Assembly (NCBI GenBank): GCA_032209605.1 | Contig: JASFXZ010000008.1 | Coordinates: 1,116,001-1,180,000 of the forward strand | Source of the DNA: Mactromeris polynyma | Taxonomy: Eukaryota > Mollusca > Bivalvia > Venerida > Mactridae | Reading direction: 5' to 3' | Length of the DNA: 64,000 nucleotides | Part shown: positions 60,801 to 64,000 of the stretch, piece by piece | Numbering within the stretch: the first letter of the stretch is position 1 | How the letters are laid out: the number at the start of each line of letters is the position of its first letter | The notes under the pieces: model-generated | What the model was told of the DNA's origin: nothing | The model's input: the letters and a program-made list of their open reading frames with translations, nothing else | Database searches by the model: none | Made by a program: the position numbers and the translations under genes

Positions 60801-62940
60801 ATTTTCATTAGAAATTTCAGTTTATTTTTCTATATATTAAAAATGTATATAAGTCTTTAAATCACTGAAAAAATATTAAAAACTGAATATTGCATTGAAA
60901 ATACAAAATATATAATAAAACCATTATTATCCACCTATTTTAACCAACAAATCGTATTTACTACTATACAAATGTATATGAAAATTGTGCATAGGTTTTC
61001 CGCTAAATATATCGTTTGACTTAAATTTGGTAATGGTGAATATTTATTTTCCTTTAGAATAGTCGACATACATCTAAAGGTATTTACTCGACATTGATGT
61101 ACTGTTTTGGTTGATTTGAATTGCATTTTCTTAAATTCTGAACTTCAGTGGATTAATGGGTTATAGAATCTTCATTTTAGCTCGAACTCTTTAACTCGTC
61201 CAACAGTTGCTACATTGATTGTAATTATTGCCATTGTCAAATATACATGTAGAACGCTTTCGTATGTAATGACAATATACTCATGTCATGTGAATTGTTA
61301 TGCAGCCTTTATCTTAATGATGTTATTATGTTGAGGACCGACCTTGCTCAGTGTCAATGTAATACTTTACTATTATTAACTGGCCATCATCAAACTAATT
61401 CTTTGAAAAGACCGCATGCATGTGAAGCTACTGTAGGGATAATATATTGCATAAAAATACACTTCAGACATTTGTAGCGAAAAATGATTAAAATTATAAA
61501 ATCATTTTTATGTCCACGTTATTCATCACGTGTAAGTTTTTGCATTGTAAGCTCGATGATTTACAGAAAAAAACTCTTTTAATCGTTTATTCTAATAAAA
61601 TCGTATAATACAGAATATGTTGTCATATCAACATCATGTAACAATTTTAGAAATATAATCTCACTTAAAGACCACCCTCGATATTAAGACCGCCTCATTA
61701 GTAACTCCATACGTTTAACGACCAGGGTCCGAGATCATAACGGATACTTGCACACAGAATTCAAATGTCAAATCACGAAATTTACTTTTAGGAGTCTGAT
61801 AATGAGATATTGAGTGTGAAAAATGTATGATCAATTTAAATTACTGCTGAATATTTTTATGGCCCATTTCTAAGAGATTTGAGAGTAATATGAGATCTGA
61901 GAGTGATCTGAGAGTGATCTGAGAGTGATCTGAGAGTGATCTGAGAGTGATCTGAGTGTGATCTGAGAGTGACCTGAGAGTGATCTGAGAGTGATCTGAG
62001 AGTGATCTGAGAGTGATCTGAGTGTGGATAGTGGCACTGGAACCCAGTAAGTACTCCCATATCTCATAATACAAAACATTGCCATTTTTATGCATTTTCC
62101 ACTCTTATTTAAGAGTTGAGTGCTGATTGTAAGTGTCCGTTATAATTTCGGCCCAGATATTGATTCGATTTTGCTTAGATCTACATGTAACCTCGATAAT
62201 ACGACACCTTACAAATAACAGGGATCGACTTTCTTCAGCAACGATTGTGGTCTTATTATTGAGATTTCACTGTAGATATATTTGGAAATATATGTAAATG
62301 AAATATTTTTCTTTTTCAGAAAAATGAAGAAATAGAAGACACAAATGCAGCGGGTGGATGGTGCCGTCAGACTAGCATGGAAGACGGCGGACAACATATG
62401 ACAGACATGAGCTTGGTAAAAGCACTCTCCAAGTTTTTCAAAGGCAAAACTGTTGGAAGCTTTGGTGACGGTCCTGGCGCATACAAGAGAGAACTTTTGA
62501 AACTGGAGGAAGTAAAAAGATATGACGCCTTCGACGGAGCGCCATTTTGCGAAGAGACCAGCAACGGATTGGTTAAATTCCTGGATCTGACCGTTCCGCA
62601 GTACGGGCTTCCAATGTACGACTGGATTTTATCAATAGAAGTTGCAGAACATATTCCAAAAGAGTTTGAACCAGTGTATATAGACAATTTAATTAGACAC
62701 AGTAAAGAAGGGATCATATTAAGTTGGGCAGTGCCCGGTCAAGGAGGTCTCGCTCATATCAATACCAGACCTTTTACATACGTCATTGACTTAATGAAAT
62801 TTCATAAATTTACGCATGACAATGTTTCATCCACCACATTAAAGTACCAATCATCGTTAGGATGGTTGAGAGACAATATAAATGTTTTCACGCGAGATCC
62901 TATAAGTAATCTATCCTATTATGCCGAATGGTTTGCCTGA
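51830..62940 (+). CDS. membrane-anchored methyltransferase-like protein, two exons, 296 aa
   Basis: Exon 1 is 51830-52099 (90 codons, donor GTAAGT); exon 2 is 62320-62940 (acceptor TTTTTCAG). Both junctions are phase 0. Exon 1 encodes a type II signal anchor, IHIGVAIFCFGLFSVIFIG, then a basic, coiled-coil-prone stem (HEVLHKILKDERNRLSKGMN). Exon 2 has a class I SAM-methyltransferase layout: VGSFGDGPGAYKREL (motif I, 135-149), YDAFDGAPF, then YDWILSIEVAEHIPKEF (190-206) and ILSWAVPGQGG. Topology implies a luminal, Golgi or ER catalytic domain. Motif I is DGPGAY, not the usual E/DxGxGxG, so activity and substrate are uncertain. The 10.2 kb intron holds a large minisatellite; a missed internal exon is possible. 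No canonical poly(A) signal was noticed close after the stop. Confidence 0.78.
52150..52290. mobile_element. AACCTC/GAGCAACA palindromic repeat, copy 4
   Basis: Begins 'ggcaacctctcctcagcaac' and includes 'ctgttgctgagaaggtgttg', as in the copies inside YTHDC2 introns. It lies just inside the methyltransferase-gene intron. Confidence 0.55.
52524..52711. repeat. 33-bp minisatellite, about 5.5 units
   Basis: Unit 'cactcgtgcatttccgatgt' plus 'agtcgtccttgca'. Units differ at a few sites (agtcg/agacg, ccga/attc). Intronic; the period of 33 keeps short frames open on both strands. Confidence 0.88.
52712..53804. other. intron sequence, no supported gene
   Basis: An open stretch at 52964-53311 has hydrophobic segments but no family match and no splice context; I treat it as chance. 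Confidence 0.4.
53805..60248. repeat. 35-bp minisatellite array, about 184 units, inside an intron
   Basis: The unit reads CTGTTGCCAGTTGTTTCTCT followed by GTTGACAAGCTTTTA. Main variant sites are tGcTgcc/tGtTgcc and gacaagc/gtcatgc/gacaggc/gtcaagc. A 34-bp subtype (TTTCCAGTTG replacing TTTCTCTGTTG) appears in clusters near 55190-55320, 55570-55690 and 56600-56830. Since 35 is not a multiple of three, frames cycle every 105 bp and give long Cys/Leu-rich artefact frames in every phase. The array takes up most of the methyltransferase-gene intron. Confidence 0.96.
60249..61866. other. intron sequence after the 35-bp array
   Basis: AT-rich, with no gene recognised. A partial 'ccaccctcgatattaagacc' arm of the palindromic family is at about 61674-61693. 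Confidence 0.4.
61877..62030. repeat. 11-bp minisatellite (gagagtgatct)n, about 14 units
   Basis: Almost perfect tandem copies of GAGAGTGATCT with gagtgtg and gtgacct variants. It ends about 290 bp before the acceptor of the methyltransferase exon 2. Confidence 0.92.
62190..62276. repeat. palindromic element of the GGTCTTATTATTGAG family
   Basis: Arms 'aacctcgataatacgacacc' and 'ggtcttattattgagatttc', ending in actgta. It sits 44 bp before the methyltransferase exon 2 acceptor. Confidence 0.5.
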
Positions 62941-64000
62941 GCATTTTCCATTAATTAACCACGTGTACAGCTGTTATATCATATCATAAATGACGTCACT
63001 CTCGTACGTCTAAAAACACCCAGTATTACTTTATAATCTCCGAGTTGAGTTGTCGTTACTTGCTCTCAGATAAAATATGTCTGTGATAGGCTCAACGTCA
63101 AGCATTTCCACGAAACTTGAAATCAATTATTTTGATTTGTTTCTTAATAGAGAAATTGATAGCCTAAAGAAAACATGTCAAAACATGGATTTTGAAACAT
63201 TCTCATATGATTTTAAACAAAAGAAGACAGGATCTATTTTTGACATTTCATGCAGCTGTTTTACATACTATTTATGTTAATAATGCCATGATATTACTCG
63301 CTTGTGTCGTCTGTCCTTTTATATCATGGTCCACCCTGTTTTCGTGGTACTAACGATATCGGCCGATATTCTGAATTATCCTAGCAAGACTGACTTAAAA
63401 AGCATACAAAATCATCTGTAATAATCATTATCCTACTAGCTAAAGCTAGTTTCGATTTGAAATTCTTCTTCAAGTCCGTGATACCTCTTATTTAAAACTA
63501 GGTAAGTGTTGCGTATGTAAACAAATACTCAGGGCGAATTTGTTTGTACCAAACCGGTTTGAAACCAAAACTGGTTTGTCAAACCTTTCATTTGTTTTAA
63601 CCAACTGGGTTTCAACTAAAACTAATCTTTAACTGGTTAATCAAACTGACCGAACTACCTCCAGGTGTGGTTTGTCTGGTTTGATTTATCCGAATAATCG
63701 TACACTAGTTAAACAAATTGGTGGACTGATTTTATGGCGGTGACCATGCCACTCAAATGTGGGGCCATGTTTAATCGAAGCGCTGTTAGCGCTGAAGGTC
63801 TGGGGCTGCAGATAGATGCATTGTGGATTTGCTTGTCCTGTGTAGATCTAGTGACATTATCATATTAACTACTGTATTTCTATATCATATTTACCAGTAT
63901 TTTTTCCATTAGTTATTTTGTGCAGACTATACAAGTCGGTATATCTTGTGCATCAGTGATAACCCTAACCCTGGTTTATATGTTCGTGATTATAATAACA
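62941..64000. other. 3' flank of the methyltransferase-like gene
   Basis: No further gene supported; a 67-codon open stretch at 63077-63280 has no recognisable features. At 63550-63720 a run of 'aaccggttt'/'aactggttt' motifs in both orientations looks like a degenerate palindromic repeat. Confidence 0.4.

Overview
This is a 64 kb window of eukaryotic nuclear DNA. It is AT-rich, its genes are split by many GT-AG introns, and it is crowded with tRNA-derived SINEs, small palindromic DNA transposons, decayed LINE fragments and large minisatellites. The style, including a widespread 'ggccacaactcc' repeat that I recall from bivalve genomes, suggests a marine mollusc, most likely a bivalve. That assignment is inference. 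I see no rRNA, intact tRNA, CRISPR array or prokaryotic operon.

Left half (about 4.2-30.0 kb, minus strand): one large gene, the RNA helicase and m6A reader YTHDC2. I reconstructed 33 coding exons that join in frame into a 1541-residue protein. It carries R3H, DEAH helicase with an inserted ankyrin pair, HA2/OB and YTH domains, then a Q/G/Y-rich tail that the human protein lacks. The introns hold SINEs, MITE-like palindromes, tandem duplications and, in intron 1, a foldback transposon with a clear 9-bp target duplication. Below 4.2 kb lie the 3' flank, a compact MITE and a LINE reverse transcriptase fragment at the window edge.

Middle (30-42 kb): repeat-rich intergenic DNA with a 5'-truncated LINE (31.1-32.4 kb) and a SINE (34.5-34.8 kb). 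At 37.5-40.3 kb (plus strand) a four-exon gene encodes a 121-residue secreted protein with the Asp/Cys/Cys layout of a BRICHOS domain.

Right half (42-64 kb): four minisatellites covering about 12.7 kb. Two 30-bp arrays (42.1-43.9 and 44.4-47.9 kb) share a sequence framework, and a single-copy relative of the first array's edge lies at 40.6 kb. The third is a 17-bp G-quadruplex-prone array at 50.3-51.2 kb. The fourth is a 6.4 kb 35-bp array at 53.8-60.2 kb. This last array lies in the 10.2 kb intron of a two-exon plus-strand gene (51.8-62.9 kb) for a membrane-anchored, class I methyltransferase-like protein. The long reading frames across the arrays follow from the repeat periods and are not annotated as genes.

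The three genes show no obvious functional link. The strongest leads are the unusual YTH pocket and tail of YTHDC2, the inverted repeats flanking one YTH exon, and the origin of the paired 30-bp minisatellites.
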